A DNA stretch of 64,000 nucleotides from CAG-1782 sp964418255 (lineage in GTDB: Bacteria; Bacillota; Clostridia; Christensenellales; DTU072). The notes below the pieces were generated by a model. It did not search any database and had not been told where the DNA came from. It was given only the letters and a program-made list of their open reading frames with translations. Position numbers and translations under genes: made by a program. Location: positions 1 through 64,000 of the forward strand of contig CAYQKV010000002.1 of the NCBI GenBank assembly GCA_964418255.1, read 5' to 3'. Below, piece by piece: positions 7,746-18,192 of this stretch (position 1 is its first letter; each line of letters opens with the position of its first letter).

Positions 7746-7845
7746 AGTATGTACCTCCTGTTTTGGTTTTCTATTACATTCGTATGCCGAATTTTCTTTG
7801 AGTGTGAGTTTATAACGCAAGGAAAAGGGAAATAAAAAATAGCGT

Positions 7846-9279
7846 ATGATAAACAACGTTGAAGAGCGTGCGGAAGAACTCCGCGCTATGTTCGGTTATC
7901 CGCCCGATTTCACCGTACGGGATATAAAAACGCCGGTTTTCTTCGGGAAAGCGGTGTATTTCGACGGGTTAATCGACGTTAAAGAACTGGAAGAATCGGT
8001 AATAGAACCGCTGGTAAAGAAAAAAGAACCGTTTTGCGACAACCTCGAAGGATTGCGGTCGATAGTGAGTTACGGCGGTAATATGAAGGAAATCGAATGG
8101 GAAAAGTGCAAAGAAAGCGTGCTTAACGGGTGCGCGGCTCTTTTGTGCGGTTCGGCTATTATCGAAATTCCCGTCAAAAAAATCGTCGGGCGTTCGGTTG
8201 CGGAACCGCCTACTTCTTCGGTAATAAAAGGTCCGAGGGAAGGGTTTGTGGAAAGTTCGAAAATGAACTGCGTTCTGATACGGAAAAGAATCAGAAACGA
8301 AAACCTCGTGTTCAAAGAACTGAGCGTGGGGACGCGAACGCTTACCACCGTTACCGTCGCGTATCTCAAAGACGTGGTTAAACAAAACGTGCTCGAAGAG
8401 ATAGAAAGAAGACTGAGTACGGTGGAAATCGACGGGATAATAGATTCGTCGTACCTCACCAAAATGCTGGAAGACAGACCGTATTCACTGTTCAAACAGG
8501 TGGGAAACAGTGAAAAACCCGATATAATCGCGGACAGAATACTGGACGGGAAAGTGGCGATTATTTGCGACGGGTCGCCGATAGTGCTGTTTTTGCCGTT
8601 CGCGCTTATTGAGGACTTCGAAGACGCGGAAGACGCGTATAAACGACCGATGAGGGCGACTTTTTTGCGTTACGTAAGAATTTTCGCCGCGTTTCTCGCT
8701 CTGTTTCTTCCCGCGATGTTCGTGTCCGTGCAGGTGTACCAGTTCCAGCTGCTGCCGGTAGAACTGCTTGCAACGGTAATAAATTCTACGGGGAATATAC
8801 CGTTTTCGCCTACGCTCGAAATGTTGATTGCGCTGATACTGTTCGAAATACTCGGCGAAGCGAGCATAAGAATGCCGCGGCACGTGGGAATGGCTCTCGG
8901 CGTAGTCGGGGCAATCGTGCTCGGGGATACCGCGGTGAAAGCGGGGCTTTTGAGCAGTTTAACCGTGCTCGTAGTAGCGATGAGCGGGATAGGAATTTAC
9001 GCGGTGCCCGACGAAGTGGGAACGCTGGGCATTTTGAGGGTGCTTTTCGTCGTGTGCGCGGGATTGCTCGGGTTGTTCGGGATAGTGATTTCCGCAATGT
9101 GCATTCTGGCGTATATGTCCGCGCTTACGAGTTGCGGAATGCCTTATCTTATGCCCGTCGCGCCGATATTTAAGGACGATTTGAAAGATTTTCTCGTCAA
9201 ATATAACCTTACCGACCTCAAAAATCGACCGGGGTCGTATCGGCTGATTGACAAGGTCCGACTCAGGAGGGTGAGATGA
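7846..9279 (+). CDS. gerKA: Spore germination receptor subunit A (GerA/GerKA family)
   Basis: The 477-residue inner spore membrane protein has a soluble N-terminal part of about 270 residues and then several membrane helices, the first about 275-297. The family pattern includes GPREGFVES near residues 129-137 and R-x-P-x-RATFLRYVRIF at the start of the membrane part. With the B and C subunits it forms the germinant receptor that triggers germination. The start has only a weak ribosome site (AAGGG further upstream), so the exact N-terminus is less sure. It overlaps the next gene by 4 bases. Forespore expression would be expected, but I could not place a clear sigma-G site. Confidence 0.9.
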   Translation: MINNVEERAEELRAMFGYPPDFTVRDIKTPVFFGKAVYFDGLIDVKELEESVIEPLVKKKEPFCDNLEGLRSIVSYGGNMKEIEWEKCKESVLNGCAALLCGSAIIEIPVKKIVGRSVAEPPTSSVIKGPREGFVESSKMNCVLIRKRIRNENLVFKELSVGTRTLTTVTVAYLKDVVKQNVLEEIERRLSTVEIDGIIDSSYLTKMLEDRPYSLFKQVGNSEKPDIIADRILDGKVAIICDGSPIVLFLPFALIEDFEDAEDAYKRPMRATFLRYVRIFAAFLALFLPAMFVSVQVYQFQLLPVELLATVINSTGNIPFSPTLEMLIALILFEILGEASIRMPRHVGMALGVVGAIVLGDTAVKAGLLSSLTVLVVAMSGIGIYAVPDEVGTLGILRVLFVVCAGLLGLFGIVISAMCILAYMSALTSCGMPYLMPVAPIFKDDLKDFLVKYNLTDLKNRPGSYRLIDKVRLRRVR

Positions 9280-10340
9280 ACGAAATTAGCTCGAAACAAC
9301 TGTATATAATGATATTTTTTATACCGTTGGTGTTCAAAATGTCCTCTTTGCCCGCCCTGCTTTACGGGGAAGCGGGAATAAGCGCGTACGCCTTGATAGG
9401 AATTGTGGTAGCGGTCGAATTTTTACAGCTTGCCGTCGTCCTGTTAGTTACGAAAGAAGGAGGAATGGACGGGATAAAGGAAAAATACGGAAATAAGGTC
9501 TATTGCATAATTTCCATACCCTTCCTCTTTGTGATTTTCATTAAAATGCTCGTGCTTACGCAGGAACTTACGAATTATCTATGCAGTTTCTTTTTCTACA
9601 ACATATCGGAAACCGCGATAACCGTCGTGCTGATACTCGCCATCGCGTATCTCGGAACGCGCGGAGCAAGGTCAATCGGGCGGCTTTACGAAATAAGCAT
9701 ATGGCTGATACCGATAATCATAATTTTCGGTTTGTTTTTCGGGGAAATCGAATTCGAAGGCAATTACCTTACTCCGCTTTTCGAGGACGGAGCGCAGACT
9801 TATTTTTCCGCGATAGGAAAGTTTCTTATCTTTACTTTCGACTTCTCGCCGTTGTTGTTTTTCAAGCCGAAAGTGAAAAAAATCACGCCGATTGCGGTCT
9901 GTATGGTTCTCGGCACGGCTTCGGTGGTCGGTGGATACGCCTTGCTGTATTCGCTGTACGGCAACTCGTCTATGCACGCGACGTTCGGGTTTGCGCGGCT
10001 CGCCGCGTTCAATACCGTAATAAGCGAAATAGGAAGTCTGGACTGGCCGAGCGTGTTGTTGTGGCTGATTACGGGGACGCTGTCCCTTGCGCTTAAAATC
10101 AACGCGGTAAACCGGATTTCCGACGGGCTGAAACTGAAAAAAGCGGGAACGTTTATCTTCTGCGCGGCGGTGCTTATAGTGCTGATTACTTCGGTAAAGA
10201 CGTTGAGCGAGGCGGTGAAGTTCGTCACGAACGGTATTCAGTACGCGGTGTTCGCGGTGGAAGTCGCGCTTCCTCTCGTGGTTTTGCTCTTATACGCGAT
10301 AAAGAACGGAAGAAGGAGGGAGTATGCGCCGCAAAGTTAA
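9276..10340 (+). CDS. gerKB: Spore germination receptor subunit B (GerAB/GerKB permease family)
   Basis: A 354-residue protein that is nearly all hydrophobic helices, probably ten, of the amino-acid permease-like spore germination family. It is thought to hold the germinant-binding pocket of the receptor. The start overlaps the stop of the A-subunit gene (ATGA) and has AGGAGGG just upstream, so translation is coupled. Its last 17 bases overlap the C-subunit gene. Length is normal for the family. Confidence 0.9.
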   Translation: MNEISSKQLYIMIFFIPLVFKMSSLPALLYGEAGISAYALIGIVVAVEFLQLAVVLLVTKEGGMDGIKEKYGNKVYCIISIPFLFVIFIKMLVLTQELTNYLCSFFFYNISETAITVVLILAIAYLGTRGARSIGRLYEISIWLIPIIIIFGLFFGEIEFEGNYLTPLFEDGAQTYFSAIGKFLIFTFDFSPLLFFKPKVKKITPIAVCMVLGTASVVGGYALLYSLYGNSSMHATFGFARLAAFNTVISEIGSLDWPSVLLWLITGTLSLALKINAVNRISDGLKLKKAGTFIFCAAVLIVLITSVKTLSEAVKFVTNGIQYAVFAVEVALPLVVLLLYAIKNGRRREYAPQS

Positions 10341-11478
10341 ATGGATTTTTACGCTGATTGCGATAATAGCGTTCCTTATACTCGGGAGTATGATTCCCGA
10401 CGACGACCTGAAATCCAGAGCGATGGCGGTGGGACTGGGAATAGACTGCGACGACGAAGGAAACGTAGTCGCGTGCGTGCAGATACTGACTTCTTCGGAA
10501 ACCGAGGGTAAACCCGCGGGAACAAGGGTGGTGGAGACGAAAGCGAAACTTTTGTCGTCCGCAATAACGAAGATAACGGAAATCTGCGGAATGACGCTTA
10601 CGGTCACTCATTGCAACGTCATATTGCTCGGGGAAAAACTCGTGGACAGCGGAGACGCGTGCAAACAGATTTTCACACTGCTTGAAAACACGTATATAAG
10701 CGATAACGCGTACGTTTTTGCGTGCGAGGGAACGCCTATGGAGGTGCTGTCGTCGAAATCGGCGTTCGGAAACAACGCGAGCCAGTATCTTCAACAACTT
10801 ATATCGAGTTACGGAACGTACGACAATATAGCGTATAAAATGCTGAGACAGATAATCGTCGACTATCACGACCTGGGCGAAACGACGTATATGCCGTATA
10901 TAAGGAAAGCGGCGGTCCCGCCCAAAGTGCCGTCCTCGTCCGAGGAAAGCGCGTCAAACGCCTCTTCCGATACGGAAAAAGAGGACTATTCGTACAACCT
11001 GAACGACGTAGTTGTGCTTAAAAAAGGCGCGCTTGTCGGAAAATACGGCGAGGACGCGTCAAAAGCGATAAATTATATCCTTACGAAAGTCGACAAGGGG
11101 AGCGACGATTTCGAGATAGACGCGGGCGTCGTGGGCGTGTTCGTTTTAAGCAACGACGTAAAAAAAGAATACGATTTAGAGAGCAAGACCTTTTCCGCGA
11201 GCGTTAAAATCGGCGCGACGGTAAAGGATTTCAAGGCGAAAAACGAAGCGGATATGGAAGAAACTTTCGCTTACGTGCTTAGCGAAAAGGAACTGAAAAC
11301 GTGCGCGGACGACTTAAAACGAAAGATAGAGGAGTTTTTCGAAGAGATGAAACAAAAGGACGCCGACGTGTTCGAGGTAAGGCAGTCGTTTTACGCAAAA
11401 TACGGGAAAAAGGCGAAGAATATTAAACTCGAAGACGTGAAGTTAGACCTAAAAGTCGAACTGAGCATAGAAAAGTAA
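10324..11478 (+). CDS. gerKC: Spore germination receptor subunit C (GerAC/GerKC family) without lipobox cysteine
   Basis: The 384-residue product fits the GerAC family through its MAVGLGID opening, the GMTLTVTHCNVILLGEKL segment and a C-terminal three-helix region. One thing is odd: the N-terminal hydrophobic segment runs into LILGSMIPDDD with no cysteine. Family members normally have a lipobox followed by a W-D-R-R-E-type motif. The protein would then be held by an uncleaved signal anchor instead of a lipid. AGGAGGG inside the end of the B-subunit gene serves as ribosome site. Confidence 0.85.
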   Translation: MRRKVKWIFTLIAIIAFLILGSMIPDDDLKSRAMAVGLGIDCDDEGNVVACVQILTSSETEGKPAGTRVVETKAKLLSSAITKITEICGMTLTVTHCNVILLGEKLVDSGDACKQIFTLLENTYISDNAYVFACEGTPMEVLSSKSAFGNNASQYLQQLISSYGTYDNIAYKMLRQIIVDYHDLGETTYMPYIRKAAVPPKVPSSSEESASNASSDTEKEDYSYNLNDVVVLKKGALVGKYGEDASKAINYILTKVDKGSDDFEIDAGVVGVFVLSNDVKKEYDLESKTFSASVKIGATVKDFKAKNEADMEETFAYVLSEKELKTCADDLKRKIEEFFEEMKQKDADVFEVRQSFYAKYGKKAKNIKLEDVKLDLKVELSIEK

Positions 11479-11495
11479 ATTTATTTAACCGCGCC

Positions 11496-11524
11496 TTGCC
11501 AATTAAGTCGACATTTGGTAAAAT
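11496..11524 (+). promoter_or_regulatory. addB promoter, predicted to give a leaderless transcript
   Basis: TTGCCA (11496-11501) and TAAAAT (11519-11524) are 17 bases apart. Only 6 bases lie between the -10 box and the addB ATG at 11531, and there is no ribosome site. Transcription should start at or within a base or two of the ATG. Confidence 0.7.
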
Positions 11525-11530
11525 GTCAGT

Positions 11531-14500
11531 ATGAAATTCAACTGCGTTATTTCCGATACCACGCTTGGCGGGCATAAGGCGCTGTTCGGACTTCTGCGCG
11601 AACAGAACGACGGAAGCGGACAGCACATTTTCGTCGTGCCCGACCGCTATACCCTCGGCGTGGAACGGGAGATATGCGAGACGATTTATCCCGACGGCGC
11701 GTTCAACGTGGACGTGTGCAGTTTTACGCGGCTTGCGCAGAAAGCCCTGGGAAAAAAGAACAAAACCTGCTTGTCGAAAGAGGGAACCGTTCTTCTTCTC
11801 AACCGTGTAATAAACGAGCTCGGAGATAAACTTACGTATTACAGGAACGTAAGAAGCGTCGCGTTTTCGCGGGAGATGTTCGCTTCCCTCGCGGCAATCA
11901 GAAGTAGCGGAATTACGAGCGAAGAACTCGAAAAAAAGAGCGAAACCATCGGCGGCGGCGTGGGAGAAAAGCTCAGGGATATGGCTTTGATTTATCGCGC
12001 GTACGAAGAGGAGCTTGCGGGCAGATACTTCGATACCGTTACGCGCGTCGACTGGCTGGTAAACCATATAGGAGAATCGGACTACGTAAAAAACAGTCAT
12101 ATCTATATCCTCGGGTTCAACGTTTTCAGCAACGCCCAGACGGAATTCATAAAACGAGCTGCGCTCGTGTGCCCGTCGGTAAGCGCGGCGTTCTGCGACG
12201 GAGGGAACAACCCCAACGCGGAATGTTTTCCCGTAAGACAGAGAGAGGAACTGCTCGAATATATGTCTATGGCGGGAGTTCCCGTGGAAACACGAAAAAG
12301 TACGGAAATTCTTCCGCCCGTTTTCGATTTCCTTCACAGAAATGTTTTCGGAGCGGGGAATAAAACGTATGCGGGAAAAGAAAGCGGCGAAGTAAGAATA
12401 AACGCCGAAAAAAACGCGTACGAAGAAGTTAAAGCCGCGGCAAGGGAGATACATAAACTCGTATTCGACGAGGGGTACAGATTCAAAGATATTGCCGTAG
12501 CGGCAAACAACCCCGATTTTAACGCAATCGCTTCCAAAACTTTCAAAAGATACGGCATACCTTATTTTATCGACGAGAAATATCCGATAAAGAGAGGATT
12601 TTTCGCGGCGTTTGTAAAAAAAGCATTCGCCGCCGCGAGCGGAATGGAGATAAAAGAGGTAATGTCGCTTGTAAGGCACCCGTACTCCGGTTTTTGTCGT
12701 ACCGAAATACAGAATTTCGAAAATTACTGTCTTAAATTCAATATCAATTATTCGGCGTTTAACAGACCGTTCGTTTTGGGCGAATACGAAGAAGCCGAGG
12801 CTATCAGAAAGCGCGTCGCCGATATAATAAGTAAAGTTCCGCAGCAAGCGACGGCGAGAGAATATTGCGAAGCGATAAAGGAGTGGGCGGAACTCGAAAC
12901 GGTAATCGAAGGCGAAAAGAAGTTCGAAGGCGGCGTTACTACGGAAGAGAGAGTTTACGCCGACAAGGAAAAGTATCTCGGAGTCATAGAGGAAATCGGG
13001 AGTATATGCGCGAACGGAAAAATGAGCACGGACGAATTTATCGAAATGCTCGATTCCGTTCTGGAAAATATGACGATGAGCGTCATTCCGCAGTATATGG
13101 ACGCGGTGTTTGTAGGCAACGTGTCGGAGAGCAGGTTTAACGACGTCAAAGTGTTGTTCGTTTCGGGCGCGAACGACGGGTTTTTCCCGATAACGACGGG
13201 AGACAAACTCGTGCTCGGGTGTTACGATACCGAAGTTATGAAAAGCAACGGGCTTAACGTCTTTCCGTCGCCCGAAGAAACGAATTATTTCGAGCAGTTT
13301 GCCGTAATAGATTTGATAGCCAAACCCGAAAGGCTGTACGTAACTTATTCCCTTAACGCCGCGGACGGGTCGGTTTTAAGCGCGGGAAGCGCGGTTCGGG
13401 AAATCAAGTACCGTTTGTCGCTCGAAGAAAAACCTTTTATCGAATATTACGACCTTAACGACGAAGAAAAACTTCTTTACCGTCTTGCGACGGCGGAAAA
13501 CGCGCTTTACGAATATACCGCGGGGGAAATTCCCGAAGAATACGCAACTTGCGCAAGGGAGTTTCTTATACGGGAGGGGCTTTTAAGCGAGCGTAAAGAG
13601 AGGGAAAAAGGCGCGTCTCTTTTAAGGGGTTATCGGAGAAACGCAAGCGGAGAGTACAGACTGTCCGTAAGCAAAATGGAGACGTATTTTAAGTGCCCGT
13701 TTCGCAACTATCTTACCAACGTGCTCGGACTGAGAGAACGGGAAGAAGGGGATTTGCGAGTCAACGATAAAGGAAATATCATTCACGCCGTTCTGGAAAA
13801 GTATTTCGCAAAAGGCGGAGTTTTGCGGAGTATGACGGAAGAAGAGAGGGAGACGTTCGCGGTAAAATGTGCCGACGAAGCGGTTTTCTCTCCCGAATAC
13901 AGGCGGTTCGAGAACAACGCCCTCGCGGAAAAAGAACTCGAAGGACTGCGGAAAGAATGTCTGGAAGTTATGCGCGCGCTTACCGACAATATGCTCAATT
14001 CTCTTTTCACGCCCGCGGAAACGGAAAAACGTTTCGGCGAAGGCAAGGAAATCGCCGTTTCCGTTGGAGAGAACGAGTTCTGTTTTTACGGATTTATCGA
14101 CAGGGTGGACGAGCACGACGGAAAAATTCTTATTATCGACTACAAGACGGGAAAATCCGACGACAAACTCACCGCGGTTTATACGGGGGAGAAGATACAG
14201 TTATACGTTTATCTCAAATACTTTCTCGATAAAGGCTACAAGCCCGCGGGGGTGTTCTATCTGCCGATTTCCGACGGGTACGGTTCTAAGCCTTCGGGGT
14301 ATGCGATGAAAGGGCAGGCGCTTGCCGATATAGAAACTTTCGAAGAAATAGACTGTCGCATAAAACGCGCTCCGAACGGCAGGTTTAACAGCCCAAACGC
14401 GGCGTTTTCCGTAAACGTAACAGACGGCGAGGCGGTTTTTGCAAATATCAATACTGCAAATCTTATCAGCGAAGAAGATTTCCGCGCGATAGCGGAGTAC

Positions 14501-14701
14501 GTTATGAAACTTTGCAAAAAGGCGTTGGAAGAAATAGCGGAGGGCGAAGCGGAGAAGAAACCCGCGCAGGGCGCGTGCGAATATTGTCCGTACGTAAGAA
14601 TCTGCGGAGAAGTGCCGCCGAGAAAAAAGACGGTGGCGGACGCGTCGAGTTTTTACATCGAGGAAGAGAGGAAAGGGGACGAAAAAAATGAAGTGGAGTG
14701 A
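11531..14701 (+). CDS. addB: ATP-dependent helicase/nuclease subunit B
   Basis: The 1056-residue subunit of AddAB processes double-strand breaks for RecA loading. The AddB iron-sulfur staple is complete: Cys722 (YFKCPFRNYL), and Cys1016, Cys1019 and Cys1025 in the C-terminal C-x2-C-x5-C. The nuclease motif IIDYKTGK lies near residue 870. The N-terminal helicase-like part lacks a good Walker A, as is usual for AddB. No ribosome site precedes the ATG, consistent with a leaderless start. The end overlaps addA by 14 bases. Confidence 0.95.
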   Translation: MKFNCVISDTTLGGHKALFGLLREQNDGSGQHIFVVPDRYTLGVEREICETIYPDGAFNVDVCSFTRLAQKALGKKNKTCLSKEGTVLLLNRVINELGDKLTYYRNVRSVAFSREMFASLAAIRSSGITSEELEKKSETIGGGVGEKLRDMALIYRAYEEELAGRYFDTVTRVDWLVNHIGESDYVKNSHIYILGFNVFSNAQTEFIKRAALVCPSVSAAFCDGGNNPNAECFPVRQREELLEYMSMAGVPVETRKSTEILPPVFDFLHRNVFGAGNKTYAGKESGEVRINAEKNAYEEVKAAAREIHKLVFDEGYRFKDIAVAANNPDFNAIASKTFKRYGIPYFIDEKYPIKRGFFAAFVKKAFAAASGMEIKEVMSLVRHPYSGFCRTEIQNFENYCLKFNINYSAFNRPFVLGEYEEAEAIRKRVADIISKVPQQATAREYCEAIKEWAELETVIEGEKKFEGGVTTEERVYADKEKYLGVIEEIGSICANGKMSTDEFIEMLDSVLENMTMSVIPQYMDAVFVGNVSESRFNDVKVLFVSGANDGFFPITTGDKLVLGCYDTEVMKSNGLNVFPSPEETNYFEQFAVIDLIAKPERLYVTYSLNAADGSVLSAGSAVREIKYRLSLEEKPFIEYYDLNDEEKLLYRLATAENALYEYTAGEIPEEYATCAREFLIREGLLSERKEREKGASLLRGYRRNASGEYRLSVSKMETYFKCPFRNYLTNVLGLREREEGDLRVNDKGNIIHAVLEKYFAKGGVLRSMTEEERETFAVKCADEAVFSPEYRRFENNALAEKELEGLRKECLEVMRALTDNMLNSLFTPAETEKRFGEGKEIAVSVGENEFCFYGFIDRVDEHDGKILIIDYKTGKSDDKLTAVYTGEKIQLYVYLKYFLDKGYKPAGVFYLPISDGYGSKPSGYAMKGQALADIETFEEIDCRIKRAPNGRFNSPNAAFSVNVTDGEAVFANINTANLISEEDFRAIAEYVMKLCKKALEEIAEGEAEKKPAQGACEYCPYVRICGEVPPRKKTVADASSFYIEEERKGDEKNEVE

Positions 14702-17700
14702 CGCGCAGGAAAAAATACTCGCAGGAAGCGGGAATATGCTTGTGAGCGCGTCCGCGGGAAGCGGAAAAACCGCCGTTATGATAGAAAAAGTCATCAGGCT
14801 TCTCAAAGGCGGCGCGGATATAAGGCGTATTCTTATGATGACGTTTACCCGCGCGGCGGCTCGGGAAATGCGGGAAAAACTCGTAAAGAAAATGTACGAA
14901 GAGGCGAGAGCGGAAAACGGCGCGGCGATAAAAAATCAGATTGCATATCTGCCGTTTGCGAATATCGACACGATAGACGGGTTCTGTTATTCTCTTGCGC
15001 GGAAATATTTCAACGTAGCGGGTTGCGACCCCGCGGCGGCGGTCGGAGAGGAAAACGCGATGAAAATCGCGCTCGGCGAAGCGGTGGAACGGGTTATGGA
15101 GAGGGCTTTCGCCACCGACGAAGAGTTCAACAGAGCGGCGGATTATTTCCGCAAACGCAGAAGTTACGAACCGTTCAAAGAAACCGTGATAAAAATCATC
15201 GATTTCGCGTCCACCAAACCCGACAGGGAAAAGGTCTATTTTAATTGCGCGAACGGGAACAAAGACGCGGTGGAAAGTTATTATCTTTCGAGCAGAAAAA
15301 AAATTCTCGTTACTTTATATAACGAACTGACCGCGTTTCTCAACGAATGTACGGCGGAAAACTACGGCGACGGTCCGAAAAACTACGCGGAAGCCGCAGA
15401 GAGAATGGAAAGCGCGGCAAAGTCCGGGGAAGTAGGCGAGTTTATCGCGACGGCGGGGAATATAACCGTTCCCGCGAAAATCAACGCAAGACTGGTTAAA
15501 AGCGGCAAGGTGAGCGAATACCTTGCGGAAAGAAGCGCGATTGTCAACGAAAGGATAAAAGCGTTCGTAAAAAAAGTAAAAGAAGACGGGGAAATTTACG
15601 CGAGAAAGGACGGCGAAAGTCAGCAAAATCTGATAAAGCGCAAACTTGCGGAAACCTGCGTCGCGGCGGAAAAAGAGTACGCGGCGTACAAAAAGAGGAA
15701 AAACCTCGTCGACATAGGCGACGCGACGGGGTTCGCGTTGAAAATTCTCTCCGACGAAAAGGCGAGAGAGGAAATCGGCAATCGCTTCGATTACATTTTC
15801 GTAGACGAGTATCAGGACACCAACTATTTGCAGGAAAATCTGATTGAAGGAATAAGCAGAAACAACGTGTTCTCGGTCGGAGACGTAAAACAGGCGATTT
15901 ATCATTTCCGAGCGGCGGAACCCGAAATTTTTCTCAGGCGCGGCGAAAGATACGACTCGGTAGGAGACGGGGAAAACTATTATCTCAACACGAATTACCG
16001 TTCCTGCGACGAAGTGCTCGATTTCACCAACCGCGTTTGCGACAGGGTTATGATAAAGGACTTTTGCGGCATAGACTATAAAAACACGGCGCGCCTCTCT
16101 TTCGGAGGAAGCGCGAAAGCGATAGTCGGAGTTCCCCCCGTCCGCGTGTTTCTTAACCGCGAGGAAGACGAACGCCCTTCGCCTGCCCGCGGAGAAATTT
16201 ACAGCGTAAAAAACGCGCCCGTGGAAGAAAAAACCGACCGCGAAAGCGAGTTCGTCGCGGCGGAAATTCTTTCGCTTACCCAAAAAGCCTTTATCGAGGA
16301 AAACGGGGTTAAGCGAAAAGCGGGGTTCGGCGACGTCGCGGTGCTTTTAAGAAAGAGCGCGAAGATGAAACCTCTGTCCGACGCTTTCGAAAGAAACGGC
16401 ATACCGTACTATACGCTTAAAGAAAATTCCGGCGCTTTCCCCGAGCGGGAAAGCCTTGTCGACGCGGTTCGCGTAATTCTGAACGCAGATAACGACGCGC
16501 CGCTTTACAACGCGCTCGTTTCCCCGGTAGGCGGGTTCAGCGACGAAATTATCACGGTCCTTCGCGCGCAACGCTTCGAGGAAAACCGAGATATGTCGCT
16601 TTGGGAATCCCTTAATACATATAAAGGAGACCCGAATATCGAAAAAAAAGCAAAAGAGTTTGTCGACTTTATCGAAGAAATGCGTATAAGGAGCGCGTTT
16701 TTGACGGCGGAAGAAGTTATGCGTGAAGTGCTTTCGCGGAATTTCGACGCTTTCCTCAAAGGGAAAAACCCGCGCGTGCTGGAAGATATGAACGCGTTTA
16801 TATCCTTTGTCGGGGGGACGGCGGCGAACTCGTCCTGCGAGGAATTCATAGAGTTTTACGACACGTGTTACAGAGGGAACAAGCCGCCCGTAAAGGAAAA
16901 CGCCGTCGCGGTAATGACGATGCACGGGAGCAAGGGATTGGAGTTTCCCATTGTCTTTCTCCCATACCAGGACGGCAAGACGAAGAATTCGGTCGGGCAT
17001 ATCGAGATAGACAGCGATTTGGGGCTTGCGGTCAAACTTTTTTCCGAAGAGGAAAAGACCGTAGGTGATTCGTTCGAGTCCCGCGTTATAAGAATGAAGT
17101 GCAGGGACGAAGAGAGAAAAGAGCTCGCAAGACTAATGTACGTCGCGTTTACGCGGGCGAAAAACTGCCTTGTCATAAGCGGAAAGGACGTAAAAGCGCC
17201 GATAAACGTATTCGACGGAGCGTCCGTTCTTCAATGGGTGCTGTACGCGGCGGAGAGCGACGAAGAAGTGGCGAAAATCATAAGCGACCTGCCGGTTTTC
17301 GAACAGAGAGAGAGGGAGAAAAAGGAAACGGAAAGCAAGACGTTTGACGCGGGCGCGTTGAAAAGGGAGTACGAGTTCAAGGAAGAAACCGTGCTGCCGA
17401 TGAAATACAGCGTAAGCGAAATACTCAAAAAACGCGACGGGTACGGGTTTAACCCGTTCGAAAAGAAAGGGGAAGCCGCGACTGCGGGGACGGCGGTTCA
17501 TACCGTTATGCAGTACATAGATTATGAAACGGACACGATTGACGGCGTGAAAAAAGCGGTGGAAAAAATGACGGAAGAAGGGCTTTTAACCGAACGGGAA
17601 GCGTCTTTGGTCGACAGCGAAGCAATTTTGAAAACGCTCGAATCCGACATTATTCGCGAAGCGAAAAAATATCCGATAAAGAGAGAACAACCATTCGTTA

Positions 17701-17948
17701 TGTACGTCGACGCCGACGGAAAGAGCGGGAAGGTCCTCGTGCAGGGGGTAATAGATTTGCTTATAGACGAGGGGGACGGATACGTCGTCGTCGATTTCAA
17801 GACGGGGTGGGCAAAGGAAAGCGAACTTGCCGACAGATACGCGTCCCAACTTGCCCTTTACGCGCAAGGCGTGGAAAAAATCCTCAAAAAACCCGTTAAG
17901 CGCAGGGTTATCTGGTCGGTTTGCCGCGGAACGGCGGTGGACGTTTAG
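14688..17948 (+). CDS. addA: ATP-dependent helicase/nuclease subunit A
   Basis: A 1086-residue UvrD-type helicase plus RecB-type nuclease. Visible motifs are ASAGSGKTAV (Walker A, about residues 20-30), FVDEYQDTN (motif II, near 370), GDVKQAIYHFR (motif III), MTMHGSKGLEFP (motif V) and YVAFTRAKN (motif VI, near 818). The C-terminal nuclease motif VVDFKTGW is near 1036. Slightly shorter than the Bacillus protein but with all active motifs. GAAAGGGG lies a few bases before the ATG, inside addB. It works as a complex with AddB. Confidence 0.96.
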   Translation: MKWSDAQEKILAGSGNMLVSASAGSGKTAVMIEKVIRLLKGGADIRRILMMTFTRAAAREMREKLVKKMYEEARAENGAAIKNQIAYLPFANIDTIDGFCYSLARKYFNVAGCDPAAAVGEENAMKIALGEAVERVMERAFATDEEFNRAADYFRKRRSYEPFKETVIKIIDFASTKPDREKVYFNCANGNKDAVESYYLSSRKKILVTLYNELTAFLNECTAENYGDGPKNYAEAAERMESAAKSGEVGEFIATAGNITVPAKINARLVKSGKVSEYLAERSAIVNERIKAFVKKVKEDGEIYARKDGESQQNLIKRKLAETCVAAEKEYAAYKKRKNLVDIGDATGFALKILSDEKAREEIGNRFDYIFVDEYQDTNYLQENLIEGISRNNVFSVGDVKQAIYHFRAAEPEIFLRRGERYDSVGDGENYYLNTNYRSCDEVLDFTNRVCDRVMIKDFCGIDYKNTARLSFGGSAKAIVGVPPVRVFLNREEDERPSPARGEIYSVKNAPVEEKTDRESEFVAAEILSLTQKAFIEENGVKRKAGFGDVAVLLRKSAKMKPLSDAFERNGIPYYTLKENSGAFPERESLVDAVRVILNADNDAPLYNALVSPVGGFSDEIITVLRAQRFEENRDMSLWESLNTYKGDPNIEKKAKEFVDFIEEMRIRSAFLTAEEVMREVLSRNFDAFLKGKNPRVLEDMNAFISFVGGTAANSSCEEFIEFYDTCYRGNKPPVKENAVAVMTMHGSKGLEFPIVFLPYQDGKTKNSVGHIEIDSDLGLAVKLFSEEEKTVGDSFESRVIRMKCRDEERKELARLMYVAFTRAKNCLVISGKDVKAPINVFDGASVLQWVLYAAESDEEVAKIISDLPVFEQREREKKETESKTFDAGALKREYEFKEETVLPMKYSVSEILKKRDGYGFNPFEKKGEAATAGTAVHTVMQYIDYETDTIDGVKKAVEKMTEEGLLTEREASLVDSEAILKTLESDIIREAKKYPIKREQPFVMYVDADGKSGKVLVQGVIDLLIDEGDGYVVVDFKTGWAKESELADRYASQLALYAQGVEKILKKPVKRRVIWSVCRGTAVDV

Positions 17949-18022
17949 AAAGAAAAAGGCGCGTTTAGTTATCGGCGGGAAAGAAAAGCAAACCGTTAAA
18001 ACGGGAGAAAAATTTATATTTT

Positions 18023-18100
18023 GCGCCCTCTTCGGGCGCTCGGGCGCGCCAAGGCGCGCCGTAAATGCGGGCGCGCATAGCGCGTTTTAATATTTTTTTA
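18023..18100 (+). terminator. Three successive hairpins after addA
   Basis: GCGCCC/GGGCGC (18023-18039) comes first and GGCGCGCC-AA-GGCGCGCC (18043-18060) second. The third is CGCGC-ATA-GCGCG (18072-18084), followed by TTTTAATATTTTTTT. The last has the form of an intrinsic terminator. Confidence 0.75.
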
Positions 18101-18130
18101 AGTTTTCAGCGAGAAAAAATGCGAAAAGTA

Positions 18131-18158
18131 TTGCAAAATTATTTATAATTGCTATAAT
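18131..18158 (+). promoter_or_regulatory. Promoter of the 18193 gene
   Basis: TTGCAA (18131-18136) and TATAAT (18153-18158) with a 16-base spacer, 34 bases before the ATG. Confidence 0.7.
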
Positions 18159-18192
18159 ATTTAAGTATAGAATTTTTCAGGAGACGAGAGCA

